Shown here: piece by piece, positions 43,501 through 55,601 of the stretch
How the letters are laid out: the number at the start of each line of letters is the position of its first letter
How positions within the stretch are numbered: the first letter of the stretch is position 1
NCBI RefSeq assembly: GCF_003815975.1
Contig: NZ_CP033932.1
Location: 868,001 to 932,000 of the forward strand
Direction of reading: 5' to 3'
Origin: Chryseobacterium bernardetii
GTDB taxonomy: Bacteria > Bacteroidota > Bacteroidia > Flavobacteriales > Weeksellaceae
DNA: 64,000 nucleotides
Notes under the pieces: model-generated
What the model was told of the DNA's origin: nothing
The model's database searches: none
The model's input: the letters and a program-made list of their open reading frames with translations, nothing else
Made by a program: the position numbers and the translations under genes

Positions 43501-44113
43501 ATATCATTGCTTTTTTAAATTCATTAATGATGGCCGGCTGGCTGGTAATCTGCCCGGAAACTGCAACCCCATAAATTCCGATCTGCTGTAAATGCTGAAT
43601 ATCATCAAGACTGACTCCTCCAATGGCAAATATTTTAGGAATCACCATTGATTTTCCACGGAGCTGATCTATGATTTCCTGATACCCTTCAAAACCAAGA
43701 ACAGGGCTGAGTTTTTCTTTTGTAGAAGTAAATCTTAATGGTCCCAAACCAATATAATCACATGATTCGTTCATTCTTTGAATAACATCCGAAATCGTAT
43801 TAGCCGTTCCGCCGATCATTTTATTGTCTCCCAAAATGATTCTTGCTTCTTCAATGGAACCGTCACTGAGTCCTAAATGAACCCCATCTGCATCTATTGT
43901 CTTCGCTAATTGAACATGGTCATTAATAATACAAAGTGACTGATATTCTGAACAAAGCTGCTTTGAAGTTTCACAAAGGTTTATTAACTCATTTTCAGGC
44001 GCATTTTTCCATCGGATCTGCACCCATTTTATCCCATTATCTAAGGCTTTACGGATATTATATTCCTGTTCCTGCCTTGTATTTCCCTGTGAGATATATT
44101 GTAATTTTTCCAT
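43493..44113 (-). CDS. thiE: Thiamine-phosphate synthase
   Basis: 206 residues, TIM-barrel ThiE. The N-terminal [17 protein letters not shown] holds the conserved Arg/Lys of the pyrimidine site; [20 protein letters not shown] contains the Asn-Asp pair of the family; [25 protein letters not shown] and FAIGGVS follow. It joins the pyrimidine and thiazole phosphates to make thiamine phosphate. It lies between thiD (5 nt) and thiG (overlap). A second ThiE-like gene is 0.7 kb upstream. Confidence 0.94.
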   Translation of the reverse strand: MEKLQYISQGNTRQEQEYNIRKALDNGIKWVQIRWKNAPENELINLCETSKQLCSEYQSLCIINDHVQLAKTIDADGVHLGLSDGSIEEARIILGDNKMIGGTANTISDVIQRMNESCDYIGLGPLRFTSTKEKLSPVLGFEGYQEIIDQLRGKSMVIPKIFAIGGVSLDDIQHLQQIGIYGVAVSGQITSQPAIINEFKKAMIYA

Positions 44114-44118
44114 ATGGA

Positions 44119-44834
44119 TTATGAATGTGTTCCCAATAAAGAGGGGTTACTTTTTAAAAATTGTTCGATATATAATTTCGCTTTTCTGCAGGCCATTTCC
44201 AGGCTTTTGCCTTTTGCGAGTTCCCCTGCAATGGCTGAGGATAAAACGCATCCTGAACCGTGCTTTGGATAATAGACAAAATCACCTCCAGCTGGCAGCA
44301 AAAGAACTTCTTTTCCGCCTTCAACCAAAACATCCATTCCTAAACAATCTCCCCGATGTCCTCCTTTAATAAGAACGGAACATGGGTTTTCTTCAGACAA
44401 AAGATTATTCTCTTTTAAAACCTTATATTCATTATAGTTGGGCGTGATTAAACTGATGTTATCCAGTATATTTTTCAGCACCGGAAGTGTTTCCAGATTG
44501 AAAAAAGCAAATTCGGAGGTACTCTTTAAAACAGGATCCCAGACTATTTTAGCATCGGAATTGCAAATCTTGACAGCCTTAATGATTTCACCTAAAAATT
44601 CAGCATCCTTTACAATTCCAATCTTTACAACAGATACAGGATAATGGCTCATTAAAACATTAATTCCTTTGGTGATTTCTTCTATTGACCGCCATTCCAG
44701 GCTAAGACATTGGGAATCTGTTTGCAGGGTAAGCGCTGTACATACTCCCAACCCCATTACTTTTACCTGCTCCAATGTTTTAATATCCGATAATAAACCT
44801 GCTCCACCACTTGGATCAAAGCCGGCAATGCTGA

Positions 44835-44859
<25 letters not shown>
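44119..44859 (-). CDS. thiD: Hydroxymethylpyrimidine/phosphomethylpyrimidine kinase
   Basis: 246 residues, a PfkB-like kinase. FDPSGGAGLLSDIKTLEQ (near 14-31) binds the pyrimidine, and the KHGSGCVLSSAIAGELAKG motif (the catalytic Cys/Gly-rich anion hole) is near the C-terminus. It phosphorylates HMP and HMP-P. It overlaps the preceding ThiE-like gene by 25 nt, so the two are probably made as a unit. Confidence 0.94.
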
Positions 44860-47460
<2,601 letters not shown>

Positions 47461-47534
47461 TCCTAATGATTTAAATATACTTTAGGAATGGCTATTATTG
47501 TACAATAGAATGTACAGCAAAAGTCATCTACTTT

Positions 47535-47607
47535 TCCCTACGCTGGTATGATCCAGATCAGGTTCAAAGGGTAAAGTCTCAGTCTGTATAAACAGACACC
47601 CCTAAAG
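47535..47607 (-). ncRNA. TPP riboswitch of the thi operon
   Basis: Minus-strand parts in order: AGGGGTGTCTG, a P3 stem GTCTGTTTATACAGAC, CTGAGACTTTACCC, TTTGAACCTGATCTGGATCA, TACCAGCGTAGGGA. These are all conserved segments of the TPP aptamer, including CUGAGA and ACCUGAUCUGG. It precedes thiS by 75 nt. TPP should shut off the whole thi operon. Confidence 0.96.
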
Positions 47608-47614
47608 TGTGGGA

Positions 47615-47644
47615 CGAAGTTAGTTATTTTTTGAGAATGGGCAA
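47615..47644 (-). promoter_or_regulatory. thi operon promoter
   Basis: The minus strand has TTG (47642-47644), 19 nt, then TAACTTCG (47615-47622), close to TAnnTTTG. It sits just upstream of the riboswitch. Confidence 0.6.
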
Positions 47645-47666
47645 AATTAAATTGTCTGAAACAAAA

Positions 47667-47690
47667 AAATCCCGCTTAACAGCGGGATTT
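47667..47690. terminator. Terminator of the pseudouridine synthase gene
   Basis: AAATCCCGCT / AGCGGGATTT with a four-base loop, T-run on the minus strand. It separates the gene from the thi promoter 23 nt further. Confidence 0.85.
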
Positions 47691-47697
47691 TCTTGTT

Positions 47698-48375
47698 TTA
47701 TTCTTCGCAAGCTCTCCAAATTGTATCATTCTGAGGAACGGGAGCTGCAATTTCAATTTTCTCTTTGGTTACAGGATGAATGAACTCCAGCTTTCTGGCA
47801 TGAAGATTAATTCCTCCATCAGGATTGGAACGTGGAGAACCATATTTTAAGTCACCTTTAATCGGAACACCTGTTTTAGACAGTTGAGCTCTGATTTGAT
47901 GATGTCTTCCGGTTTCAAGATCTATTTCAAGGAGTAAATAATTATCCAAAGTTTTGATAACATGATAAGTCAGAATTGCTTCTTTAGCCCCTTCAGTGGC
48001 TTTTGGAAAAACAATGGCCTTATTATTTTTTTCGTTCTTCTTTAAATAATGAACAAGCCTTTGGCTTTGTGGAATTAACTCTTTTCCCACTACTGCCCAA
48101 TAGGTCTTTTTAACCTCCCGGTTTTTCACCATCTGAGTGAGACGGGAAAGTGCTTTTGAGGTTTTAGCATAAATAACCAACCCGGAAGTAGGGCGATCTA
48201 TACGATGAACCAAGCCGAGAAAAACATTTCCCGGCTTAGCATCTCTTATTTTTATATAATTCTTGATAGATTCCAATAATGATTCATCACCGGTTTTATC
48301 ACCCTGTACAAGCTGCCCGACTTTTTTATTCACTACCAGAAGATGGTTGTCTTCATATACAATCTGCTCCTTCAT
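47698..48375 (-). CDS. RluA-family pseudouridine synthase
   Basis: 225 residues. The signature HRIDRPTSGLVIYAKT (near 57-72) contains the catalytic Asp of the RluA family. The later VFLGLVH, GRHHQIRAQLSKTG, and KGDLKYG parts also match. It converts uridine to pseudouridine in rRNA or tRNA. It lacks the S4 domain seen in larger RluA-type proteins, so the exact target RNA is not set. Its start is 5 nt after the stop of the next upstream gene (48381). Confidence 0.92.
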   Translation of the reverse strand: MKEQIVYEDNHLLVVNKKVGQLVQGDKTGDESLLESIKNYIKIRDAKPGNVFLGLVHRIDRPTSGLVIYAKTSKALSRLTQMVKNREVKKTYWAVVGKELIPQSQRLVHYLKKNEKNNKAIVFPKATEGAKEAILTYHVIKTLDNYLLLEIDLETGRHHQIRAQLSKTGVPIKGDLKYGSPRSNPDGGINLHARKLEFIHPVTKEKIEIAAPVPQNDTIWRACEE

Positions 48376-48380
48376 TCAGT

Positions 48381-48704
48381 TTATCTATTTCTGTTTCTAT
48401 TTGACATTGAAAGAATGATCCCTGCTAAAAGACCAATTGTTTTAAGCCCGGCAATCATTGAACTTTCTGGTAATAAAGCTCCAACCACACAAACTGCAGC
48501 TGCTGCGTACATAGCATACATAAAGTTTTTATTGGTCAGCATGGGGGCCTGAATAAAGAAACTTGCTCCTATCAGGATATAGAATACTTTTCTGGAAAGC
48601 AAATGATTGATTTCGGGAGAAAATAAATTGAACCAGCCTACAGCAAGACATATTAACGCTGCAATAGATAAAATCCCCTGGATAGATTGTTGTTGATTCT
48701 GCAT
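48381..48704 (-). CDS. Small four-helix membrane protein of unknown function
   Basis: 107 residues with four predicted membrane segments: about 10-28, 38-53, 62-80 and 83-100. It ends in a polar Asn/Arg tail (SNRNRNR). No family was recognised. It is packed between panB (stop-to-start gap 3 nt) and the pseudouridine synthase gene (5 nt), so it belongs to the same operon. Confidence 0.7.
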   Translation of the reverse strand: MQNQQQSIQGILSIAALICLAVGWFNLFSPEINHLLSRKVFYILIGASFFIQAPMLTNKNFMYAMYAAAAVCVVGALLPESSMIAGLKTIGLLAGIILSMSNRNRNR

Positions 48705-48707
48705 GAA

Positions 48708-49523
48708 TTAGTAGCTTTCGTTTTGATTAGGGAAGTCTACATTTTTTACATCTTTTACATATTGAGAAACAGCTCCGGTAATTTCCGTGTAAAGATCAAG
48801 ATATCTTCTTAAAAATTTTGGGCTGAAACCTTTGTTCATTCCCACCATATCATGATACACTAATACCTGGCCATCACAGTCCGCTCCGGCACCAATTCCA
48901 ATGGTAGGAATAGAGATACTTTCAGTAACTTTTTTAGCTAATTCGGCAGGAATTTTTTCCAATACAACAGAAAAACATCCTAATTCTTCCAAAAGCTGTG
49001 CATCAGCAATCAGTTTTTCAGCTTCTGCCTCTTCTTTTGCTCTTACTTTATAGGTCCCGAATTTATAAATAGACTGTGGCGTTAATCCTAAATGTCCCAT
49101 TACAGGAATTCCGGCATTGATGATTTTTTTTATAGATTTTGAAATCTCTTTTCCTCCTTCAATCTTCACAGCATGAGCTCCTCCTTCTTTCATCATTCTT
49201 ACCGCAGACTCTAATGCTTTTTCAGGATTACTCTGATATGTTCCGAATGGTAAATCTGCCACCACTAAGGCTCTGTCAGTTCCTCTTACCACACTTTGAG
49301 CATGGTAGATCATTTGGTCTAATGTAATTGGTAATGTAGTTTCAAAACCAGCCATTACATTCGCTGCAGAGTCTCCAATCAAAATAGCATCTACTCCTCC
49401 TGCATCTACCATCTTTGCCGTGGTAAAATCATAGGCTGTAAGCATTGTTATTTTTTCCTTGTCGAATTTCATTTTACGCAAGGTTTCAGTCGTAACTTTT
49501 TTAATTTCAGAATGAACAGACAT
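48708..49523 (-). CDS. panB: 3-methyl-2-oxobutanoate hydroxymethyltransferase
   Basis: 271 residues, the first committed step of pantothenate (vitamin B5, CoA) synthesis. It transfers the hydroxymethyl group from methylene-THF to 2-oxoisovalerate in the cytoplasm. Signatures are [49 protein letters not shown], and [21 protein letters not shown]. It is the first gene of a small minus-strand operon with two further genes; a terminator after the Crp-type gene separates it from that regulator. Confidence 0.96.
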   Translation of the reverse strand: MSVHSEIKKVTTETLRKMKFDKEKITMLTAYDFTTAKMVDAGGVDAILIGDSAANVMAGFETTLPITLDQMIYHAQSVVRGTDRALVVADLPFGTYQSNPEKALESAVRMMKEGGAHAVKIEGGKEISKSIKKIINAGIPVMGHLGLTPQSIYKFGTYKVRAKEEAEAEKLIADAQLLEELGCFSVVLEKIPAELAKKVTESISIPTIGIGAGADCDGQVLVYHDMVGMNKGFSPKFLRRYLDLYTEITGAVSQYVKDVKNVDFPNQNESY

Positions 49524-49549
49524 AATTTATCTATTTTTTAAAAGTTAAA

Positions 49550-49571
49550 AAGTCGGCCATTTAGCCGACTT
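49550..49571 (-). terminator. Terminator of the Crp/Fnr gene
   Basis: AAGTCGGC / GCCGACTT with loop CATTTA; on the minus strand it ends in TTTTTAAC, 16 nt after the regulator stop. Confidence 0.8.
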
Positions 49572-49586
49572 AAGTTTTTATGATTT

Positions 49587-50300
49587 TTATAAAACTACGT
49601 GACCGAGTTTCATGAGTTTATCGTGATTCAGAATTTTGATGTTTCGCCCGTCCACTTCTATCAGATTATCCTGTTTGAATTCTGAGATAAGACGGATGGC
49701 ACTTTCAGTAGCAGTACCAATAATGTTGGCAATTTCTTCTCTCGTCAATGAGATCTTGATAAAACCTTCCGGATCTACTCCAAATTTCTGTTCTAAAAGC
49801 AGCAATATTTCAGCCAGCCTTTCTCTTACCGTTTTCTGGGCAAGGAACGTAATGGTGTTGGAAGATTCTCCTAATTCGTAAGAAATTTTCTGAAGCATTA
49901 CGAAAGACAGTTGTGGATCTACTTCCAGAAGATACATAAAGATATCTGCTGGTAAGAAAACACACTCAATGTCTGTCATGGCTTCTGCTTTGGCCTGGAA
50001 GTTTTCCCCGCAAAGCAAAGAACGATAGCCGATAATATCCCCCTCTTTGATAAATCTTAAAATCTGATCTTTCCCGAATGCTCCTGATTTTGAAAGTTTA
50101 GCGGCTCCTTTTTCAAGTACGAACACACCTTTTGGCGTTTCCCCATCCTCGAAAATAGTATCGTGTTTCTGAAAACTCAATCTTTTTTTACCGTTAATAT
50201 ATTTTTCAAAATCTGCGCTAGAAAGTCTTTCCTTAAATGATTTATCATTAAAAACTCTGGCGAACCTCTCTTCAATTGCTATCTGTTGTTCCTGCGGCAT
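49587..50300 (-). CDS. Crp/Fnr-family transcriptional regulator
   Basis: 237 residues. Cyclic-nucleotide-like sensor domain about 25-150 (KHDTIFEDGETPKGVFVLEKG) and a C-terminal HTH (LTREEIANIIGTATESAIRL). It has no N-terminal cysteine cluster; the only cysteines are at about 97 and 113, so it is not an oxygen-sensing [4Fe-4S] FNR. It is divergent from ccoI and may control the cbb3 cluster by another signal. It has a very good promoter (TTG-N20-TATTTTTG). Confidence 0.9.
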   Translation of the reverse strand: MPQEQQIAIEERFARVFNDKSFKERLSSADFEKYINGKKRLSFQKHDTIFEDGETPKGVFVLEKGAAKLSKSGAFGKDQILRFIKEGDIIGYRSLLCGENFQAKAEAMTDIECVFLPADIFMYLLEVDPQLSFVMLQKISYELGESSNTITFLAQKTVRERLAEILLLLEQKFGVDPEGFIKISLTREEIANIIGTATESAIRLISEFKQDNLIEVDGRNIKILNHDKLMKLGHVVL

Positions 50301-50318
50301 TTTATATGATATTTATCA

Positions 50319-50349
50319 CAAAAATAGAACTTTTTAACTCGATAAACAA
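50319..50349 (-). promoter_or_regulatory. Crp/Fnr gene promoter
   Basis: The minus strand has TTG (50347-50349), 20 nt, then TATTTTTG (50319-50326). Confidence 0.7.
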
Positions 50350-50389
50350 AAAAAATTGTTATAATTTTGTAGTTCAATAATTTAGGGAG

Positions 50390-52768
50390 GTGAGCGAGAA
50401 CTGTTTTCATTGTGGCCAAGGGATAGAAAAAGAGAGAATTTTGTTTGATGAAAAGACTTTCTGTTGCAATGGCTGTAAGTCTGTTTATGAAATTCTGAAT
50501 ACGAATAATTTAAGTAATTTCTATGAACTTAATAAAGGAGCAGGAATTCGTCCTAGTGATGAAAGTTCTACTCAATTCGCTTATTTGGATACTCCTGAGA
50601 TTTTTGAAAAAATCACAGATTTTTCTGAGGGGAATACCAGTCTAGTCACATTCAAAATTCCTGTAATACACTGTTCTTCTTGTATTTGGCTATTGGAAAG
50701 CCTTCACACCCTGAATCCTTATATCAAGTATTCACAGGTTAACTTCACCAGAAAGACCCTGCAGATCTCTTTCAACCACAATGATCTGAAATTAAGCGAA
50801 CTAGCTAATTTTTTAACCAATTTAGGATACAAACCTGTTATCAGCCTGGAAACCGCTGAAAAAAATGTTGACCATCTTGATAAATCGCTTCTTGTAAAAT
50901 TTGCGATCGCAGGTTTTGCTTTCGGAAACGGGATGTTTTTAGCATTTCCGGAATATGTAGGAGGTGAAGATTACTGGATGGAACATTACAAAGGGCTTTT
51001 TAGAATCCTGATGTTCTTGTTAGCCTGTCCGGTTGTATTTTATTCCGCTTCAGACTATTACAAATCTGCATGGTACGGACTAAAAAATAAAATCGTCAAC
51101 ATTGATGTTCCTATTGTATTGGGAATTTTAGTTCTTTTCGGAAGGAGTATTTATGAAGTAGCAACGGATTATGGCCCGGGATATTTTGACACTCTTTGTG
51201 GGCTTCTGTTCTTTATGCTGATGGGTAAACTATTCCAGAAAAGAACTTACAGCGCTCTTTCTTATGATAGGGATTACAAATCATTTTATCCAATTGCCGT
51301 AACCAAAGTAGATTTCGAAGGAAAACAGGAAAATATCTTACTCTCCGAGGTGAAAGTAGGAGACAGAATTTTAGTTAGAAACCAGGAAATCATTCCGGTT
51401 GACGCCATCCTCATCAATGGGGAAGGAAATATTGACAACAGCTTTATTACCGGAGAAAGTGAAAGTATCAGTAAACAGCCTGGAGACAAAATCTTCGCCG
51501 GAGGGAAACAGGTTGGATCGTCACTGGAACTCGAAGTCATTAAAGATGTAGACCAGAGCTACCTTACCCAGCTTTGGAATAAAGAAGCTTTCAAAAAACA
51601 TGAGACAGGACTTGATACATTAACCAACAATATCAGTAAATATTTCACCTTCATTATTTTAGGCATTGCTCTTATTTCCGGAATTTACTGGTCATTCATT
51701 GACCTGGAAAAGATGTTCCAGGTTATTTCGGCCATTCTCATCATCGCATGCCCATGTGCACTGGCTTTGTCTGCTCCGTTTACTTTCGGGCATATTATGA
51801 GGATATTAGGCCGAAATAAGTTTTATGTAAAAGACACTTTAACAATTGAGAAAATTGCAAAATTAGACACAATTGTTTTTGATAAGACCGGAACCATTAC
51901 CCACAGAAAAAAATCCAACATTAAATATGAAGGTTCTGAGATCAGTGAATTCGATCAGCTGAATATCAAAACATTATTAAAGAATTCAAACCACCCTCTT
52001 TCCAAGTCATTGTATGAATACATAGAGCTTAATGACAATTATTTCCCGGTTGAAGACTTTCAGGAAATTTCAGGAAAAGGATATGTAGCAAGCATAAGAG
52101 GAAACGTTTACAAAATTGGTTCTGCACGTTATAATAACCAGGAACCTAAGAACCTGGAAACCGCAGTTTACATCAGCAAAAATGATCAATTCTTAGGAAA
52201 ATTCATCTTTAAGAACGAGTACAGACCTAAACTTAAAGATTTATTCAAAAAACTCACCAACTATAAAATATTCATTCTAAGCGGAGATAATTCCTCAGAA
52301 GAAAATCAGCTTAAGGAGCTTATTCCAAACTATAAAGGAATGGCTTTCAACCAAAGCCCGGAAGATAAACTGAATTATATCAAAAACCTTCAGGACCAAC
52401 ACATGAAAGTAGCAATGCTGGGTGACGGCCTGAATGATGCAGGGGCATTAAAACAGAGTAATGTAGGGATCGCTATTGCTGATGACACCAATAGCTTTAC
52501 ACCATCTTCTGATGTGATTATGAATGGTGAAAAAGTAGTGACCTTAGACAATTACCTGAATGTCTGCAAAGGCTCCATCACCATTGTGAAAATGACATTT
52601 ATAATCAGTTTTCTTTATAATATCGTTGGGTTAAGTTACGCAGTTACAGGGCACATGCATCCGCTTTTTGCAGCAATCATCATGCCGGTAAGCTCCATTA
52701 CGGTTGTTACGTTCACAACAGTTTCAACCTGGATACTGGGTCGCAAATACTTCAAAAAACAGGCTTAA
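50390..52768 (+). CDS. ccoI: Copper-type P1B ATPase for cbb3 oxidase assembly (CcoI-like)
   Basis: 792 residues. Start is GTG at 50390: an in-frame stop lies 10 nt upstream and no ATG exists in between. The N-terminus has a Cys-rich metal site (CFHCGQG, FCCNGCKS; C5, C8, C25, C26, C29), an HMA domain with C95-xx-C98 (VIHCSSCIWLL), then membrane segments, C454-P-C456 (IACPCALALS) and phosphorylation loop D498 (DKTGTITHRK). It exports Cu(I) toward the periplasm for the oxidase. A TAATTTTG -7 box lies at 50362-50369. First gene of the cco cluster. Confidence 0.95.
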   Translation: MSENCFHCGQGIEKERILFDEKTFCCNGCKSVYEILNTNNLSNFYELNKGAGIRPSDESSTQFAYLDTPEIFEKITDFSEGNTSLVTFKIPVIHCSSCIWLLESLHTLNPYIKYSQVNFTRKTLQISFNHNDLKLSELANFLTNLGYKPVISLETAEKNVDHLDKSLLVKFAIAGFAFGNGMFLAFPEYVGGEDYWMEHYKGLFRILMFLLACPVVFYSASDYYKSAWYGLKNKIVNIDVPIVLGILVLFGRSIYEVATDYGPGYFDTLCGLLFFMLMGKLFQKRTYSALSYDRDYKSFYPIAVTKVDFEGKQENILLSEVKVGDRILVRNQEIIPVDAILINGEGNIDNSFITGESESISKQPGDKIFAGGKQVGSSLELEVIKDVDQSYLTQLWNKEAFKKHETGLDTLTNNISKYFTFIILGIALISGIYWSFIDLEKMFQVISAILIIACPCALALSAPFTFGHIMRILGRNKFYVKDTLTIEKIAKLDTIVFDKTGTITHRKKSNIKYEGSEISEFDQLNIKTLLKNSNHPLSKSLYEYIELNDNYFPVEDFQEISGKGYVASIRGNVYKIGSARYNNQEPKNLETAVYISKNDQFLGKFIFKNEYRPKLKDLFKKLTNYKIFILSGDNSSEENQLKELIPNYKGMAFNQSPEDKLNYIKNLQDQHMKVAMLGDGLNDAGALKQSNVGIAIADDTNSFTPSSDVIMNGEKVVTLDNYLNVCKGSITIVKMTFIISFLYNIVGLSYAVTGHMHPLFAAIIMPVSSITVVTFTTVSTWILGRKYFKKQA

Positions 52769-52838
52769 ACAGGCTTATTTAGACTGATTTTAAATTAGCT
52801 GAAATCGGCATTTCGTGATGAATGTCATTATTTTTCAC

Positions 52839-52846
52839 TAAATTTG
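52839..52846 (+). promoter_or_regulatory. ccoS -7 box
   Basis: TAAATTTG, 31 nt before the ccoS ATG. It allows the oxidase genes to be transcribed apart from ccoI. Confidence 0.55.
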
Positions 52847-52877
52847 AACCCCGAAAATAGGTTAATTTTGTTGTCCA

Positions 52878-53090
52878 ATGGATATTCTATATTTAATGAT
52901 CGTCTGCAGTGTTTCTTTAGCTGCGATCTTCCTGGTCGTATTTATAGTGTATGCCAAAAAAGGGCAGTTTGAAGATGATGAATCTCCGGCTGTCAGGATT
53001 CTTTTCGATGACGAGAGAGTTAAAGAAAAAGATGAAACTGGCGACAAAGATAAAGACGATAAAGAAATAGGAGAAAATAATAAAAATTGA
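52878..53090 (+). CDS. ccoS: cbb3 oxidase assembly protein CcoS
   Basis: 70 residues. One membrane segment (about 5-26) is followed by KKGQFEDDESPAVRILFDDE, the family hallmark. It is needed for metal insertion into the cbb3 oxidase. The acidic Asp/Lys-rich tail (KDDKEIGENN) is common in flavobacterial members. It lies between ccoI and ccoNO. Confidence 0.93.
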   Translation: MDILYLMIVCSVSLAAIFLVVFIVYAKKGQFEDDESPAVRILFDDERVKEKDETGDKDKDDKEIGENNKN

Positions 53091-53111
53091 GAAAAATAGT
53101 GAATAGTTGAT

Positions 53112-55373
53112 ATGGAAACACAAAAGTTTAGTTATGACAATAGTATTGTCCGTGCGTTCCTCTATGCGACCATCATCTTTGGTTTCATAGGATTTACGTT
53201 CGGGCTTACGGCGGCATTAATGCTTTTCTACCCTGAATTACCTGAATTCTTATTCGGTACAGATGATACAACCATTAAGAGTTTAGCATCGGGTAATATT
53301 CAAGGGTTAATAAACACTCATGGAGCGTTTGGTTTTGGTAGAATCAGAATGTTGCACACCAATACCGTGATCTTTGCGTTCGTGTGTAATATTGTTTATG
53401 TAGGGGTATACTACTCTACGCAAAGATTATTGAAGACAAGAATGTACAGTGATACATTATCTTGGATTCACTTCTGGACATGGCAATTAATGATTGTTGC
53501 TACGTTTATTACGTTCTTTATGGGTATCAATACTTCAAAAGAATATGCTGAACATGAGTGGCCAATTGATATTCTGATTGCATTCTCATGGATCATTTTT
53601 GGAGTAAACATGATTCTCACTATTTCAAAGAGAAGAGTAAGACACTTGTATGTTGCTATTTGGTTCTATCTTGGAACTTGGGTAGCAGTAGCAATGCTTC
53701 ACATCTTCAACAACCTTGAAGTTCCATTATCTTTCTCTGGCTGGAAGTCTTATTCTGCATATGCAGGAGCAAAAGATGCCATCGTACAATGGTGGTATGG
53801 TCACAATGCGGTAGCATTCGTATTGACAACTCCGGTTCTAGGTTTAATGTATTACTTCTTACCAAAAGCGGCAGATAGACCGGTATTCTCATATAAACTG
53901 TCTATTATCCACTTTTGGTCACTAATCTTCGTATATATCTGGGCTGGTCCTCACCACCTTCAGTATACCGCTCTGCCGGCATGGGCACAGGCAGTAGGGA
54001 CAGGTTTCTCTATTATGCTTATCGCACCGTCATGGGGAGGAATGCTGAATGGTCTTCTTACGTTAAGAGGAGCTTGGGATAAAGTAAGAGAAAATCCTAT
54101 TCTTAAGTTCTTCGTAGTTGCAGTTACCTGCTATGGTATGGCAACATTTGAAGGACCGCTTTTAGCAACTAAAAACATCAACAAAATTGGTCACTTTACA
54201 GACTGGGTTATCGGTCACGTACACTTGGGAGCTCTTGGATGGAATGGTTTCATGGCATTCGGGGTTATCTATTACCTGGTACCAATTATGTGGAGAACAA
54301 AACTTTGGTCTGTAAAATTAGCTAACTGGCACTTCTGGTTAGGTACATTAGGAATCATTTTCTATGCAGTCCCAATGTATATTTCAGGATTCACACAAGG
54401 ATTAATGTGGAAACAATTCAACCCGGATGGAACATTATTATGGAAAAACTGGCTGGATACTGTAACTGCGATTATTCCTTACTTCAAAATGAGATTCTTA
54501 GGAGGTGTATTCTATATTTCAGGAGCTATCCTAATGATCGTTAACGTAATTGCTACGGTAAGAAAAGGATCATTCCAGAAAGAAGTACCTGCTGAAGCAC
54601 CTGCATTAGCAAATATCGGAAACAAACGTAAAGAAGGAGAAGGATTCCACCTTTGGTTAGAAAGAATGCCAATGCTTTTAACAGTATTATCATTATTTAC
54701 TATTTCCATCGGAAGTATGGTAGAAATTATTCCTACTCTATCTCTTAAGAAAAGTGTACCAACTATTTCAGCAGTGAAGCCTTATTCTCCGCTTGAACTT
54801 GAAGGTAGAGATATTTATATCCGTGAAGGATGTAACGCATGTCACTCTCAGATGATCAGACCGTTCAGAGACGAGATCGTAAGATTTAACGGTAAAAACG
54901 GACAGTACTCCAAAGCAGGGGAATTTGTATATGACAGACCATTCCTTTGGGGGTCTAAGAGAACAGGACCGGATTTACACAGAGAGGGAGGTAAAAACCC
55001 AAGTTCTTGGCACTACAAACACATGTATAACCCAAGATCTACTTCTGCAGGTTCTATCATGCCTCGTTACCCTTGGTTAATTGCTACTAACTTAGACAGA
55101 TCTAAAATGGTAGATAAGATGAAGCTTATGAAGAATACATTTGATGTACCTTATACAAAACCTCAAATTGATTCAGCAAATGCATGGGCAGATAACCAAG
55201 CTAAGAAAATTGTAAAAGATATCTTCTCTGAAGCGAATGACCTTAAAGAGGCTTATGCTAAAAAACCTCAGGGAGAATTAGAGAAAAAAGAGATTGTAGC
55301 TCTTATTTCTTACCTACAGAGACTGGGAACAGATATCAAAACAACTGAAATTAAAACAGCAAGTAATAACTAA
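53112..55373 (+). CDS. ccoN: cbb3-type cytochrome c oxidase, fused subunits I and II
   Basis: 753 residues. The first ~500 are the heme-copper subunit I (CcoN) with 12 or so membrane segments and its heme/copper histidines (TPHH-type stretches such as WAGPHHLQYTALP and HVHLGALGWN). From about 560 a CcoO-like part follows: a membrane anchor, then one c-heme site C574-N-A-C577-H578 (EGCNACHSQMIRPFRDE). Separate genes in proteobacteria, but fused in many Bacteroidota. It reduces oxygen to water at low oxygen and pumps protons. Partner of ccoQ and ccoP. Confidence 0.96.
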   Translation: METQKFSYDNSIVRAFLYATIIFGFIGFTFGLTAALMLFYPELPEFLFGTDDTTIKSLASGNIQGLINTHGAFGFGRIRMLHTNTVIFAFVCNIVYVGVYYSTQRLLKTRMYSDTLSWIHFWTWQLMIVATFITFFMGINTSKEYAEHEWPIDILIAFSWIIFGVNMILTISKRRVRHLYVAIWFYLGTWVAVAMLHIFNNLEVPLSFSGWKSYSAYAGAKDAIVQWWYGHNAVAFVLTTPVLGLMYYFLPKAADRPVFSYKLSIIHFWSLIFVYIWAGPHHLQYTALPAWAQAVGTGFSIMLIAPSWGGMLNGLLTLRGAWDKVRENPILKFFVVAVTCYGMATFEGPLLATKNINKIGHFTDWVIGHVHLGALGWNGFMAFGVIYYLVPIMWRTKLWSVKLANWHFWLGTLGIIFYAVPMYISGFTQGLMWKQFNPDGTLLWKNWLDTVTAIIPYFKMRFLGGVFYISGAILMIVNVIATVRKGSFQKEVPAEAPALANIGNKRKEGEGFHLWLERMPMLLTVLSLFTISIGSMVEIIPTLSLKKSVPTISAVKPYSPLELEGRDIYIREGCNACHSQMIRPFRDEIVRFNGKNGQYSKAGEFVYDRPFLWGSKRTGPDLHREGGKNPSSWHYKHMYNPRSTSAGSIMPRYPWLIATNLDRSKMVDKMKLMKNTFDVPYTKPQIDSANAWADNQAKKIVKDIFSEANDLKEAYAKKPQGELEKKEIVALISYLQRLGTDIKTTEIKTASNN

Positions 55374-55390
55374 AAACATTAAAGGTTAGT

Positions 55391-55591
55391 ATGATTCCTC
55401 AGAACTTTAAAGATATATTATCCAATACAGAAAATGCTGGCTTCTACCAGACACTGGCTCTGATTTTCTTTATGCTGTTCTTCGTTGCTCTGGTAATCTA
55501 TGTTTTTAGCAAGCCTAAGAAATATTACAAAGAGGAAGAAGAAGCTCCCCTTGGAGAGGATGAAGACGACGATTTTAATTTAAAAAATTAA
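55391..55591 (+). CDS. ccoQ: CcoQ-like small cbb3 subunit
   Basis: 66 residues: one membrane segment (about 20-42, LALIFFMLFFVALVIYVFS) followed by a short basic part and an acidic tail (EEEEAPLGEDEDDDF). Position between the fused ccoNO and ccoP, with the shape of CcoQ/FixQ, supports the call; sequence identity in this family is low. Confidence 0.8.
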   Translation: MIPQNFKDILSNTENAGFYQTLALIFFMLFFVALVIYVFSKPKKYYKEEEEAPLGEDEDDDFNLKN

Positions 55592-55601
55592 ACTATTTTT
55601 T

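Noticed and set aside
49587..50300. The Crp/Fnr regulator as an oxygen-sensing FNR.
   Set aside because: It lacks the N-terminal cysteine cluster and has only two cysteines. I also found no clear TTGAT-N4-ATCAA box in the ccoI upstream region.
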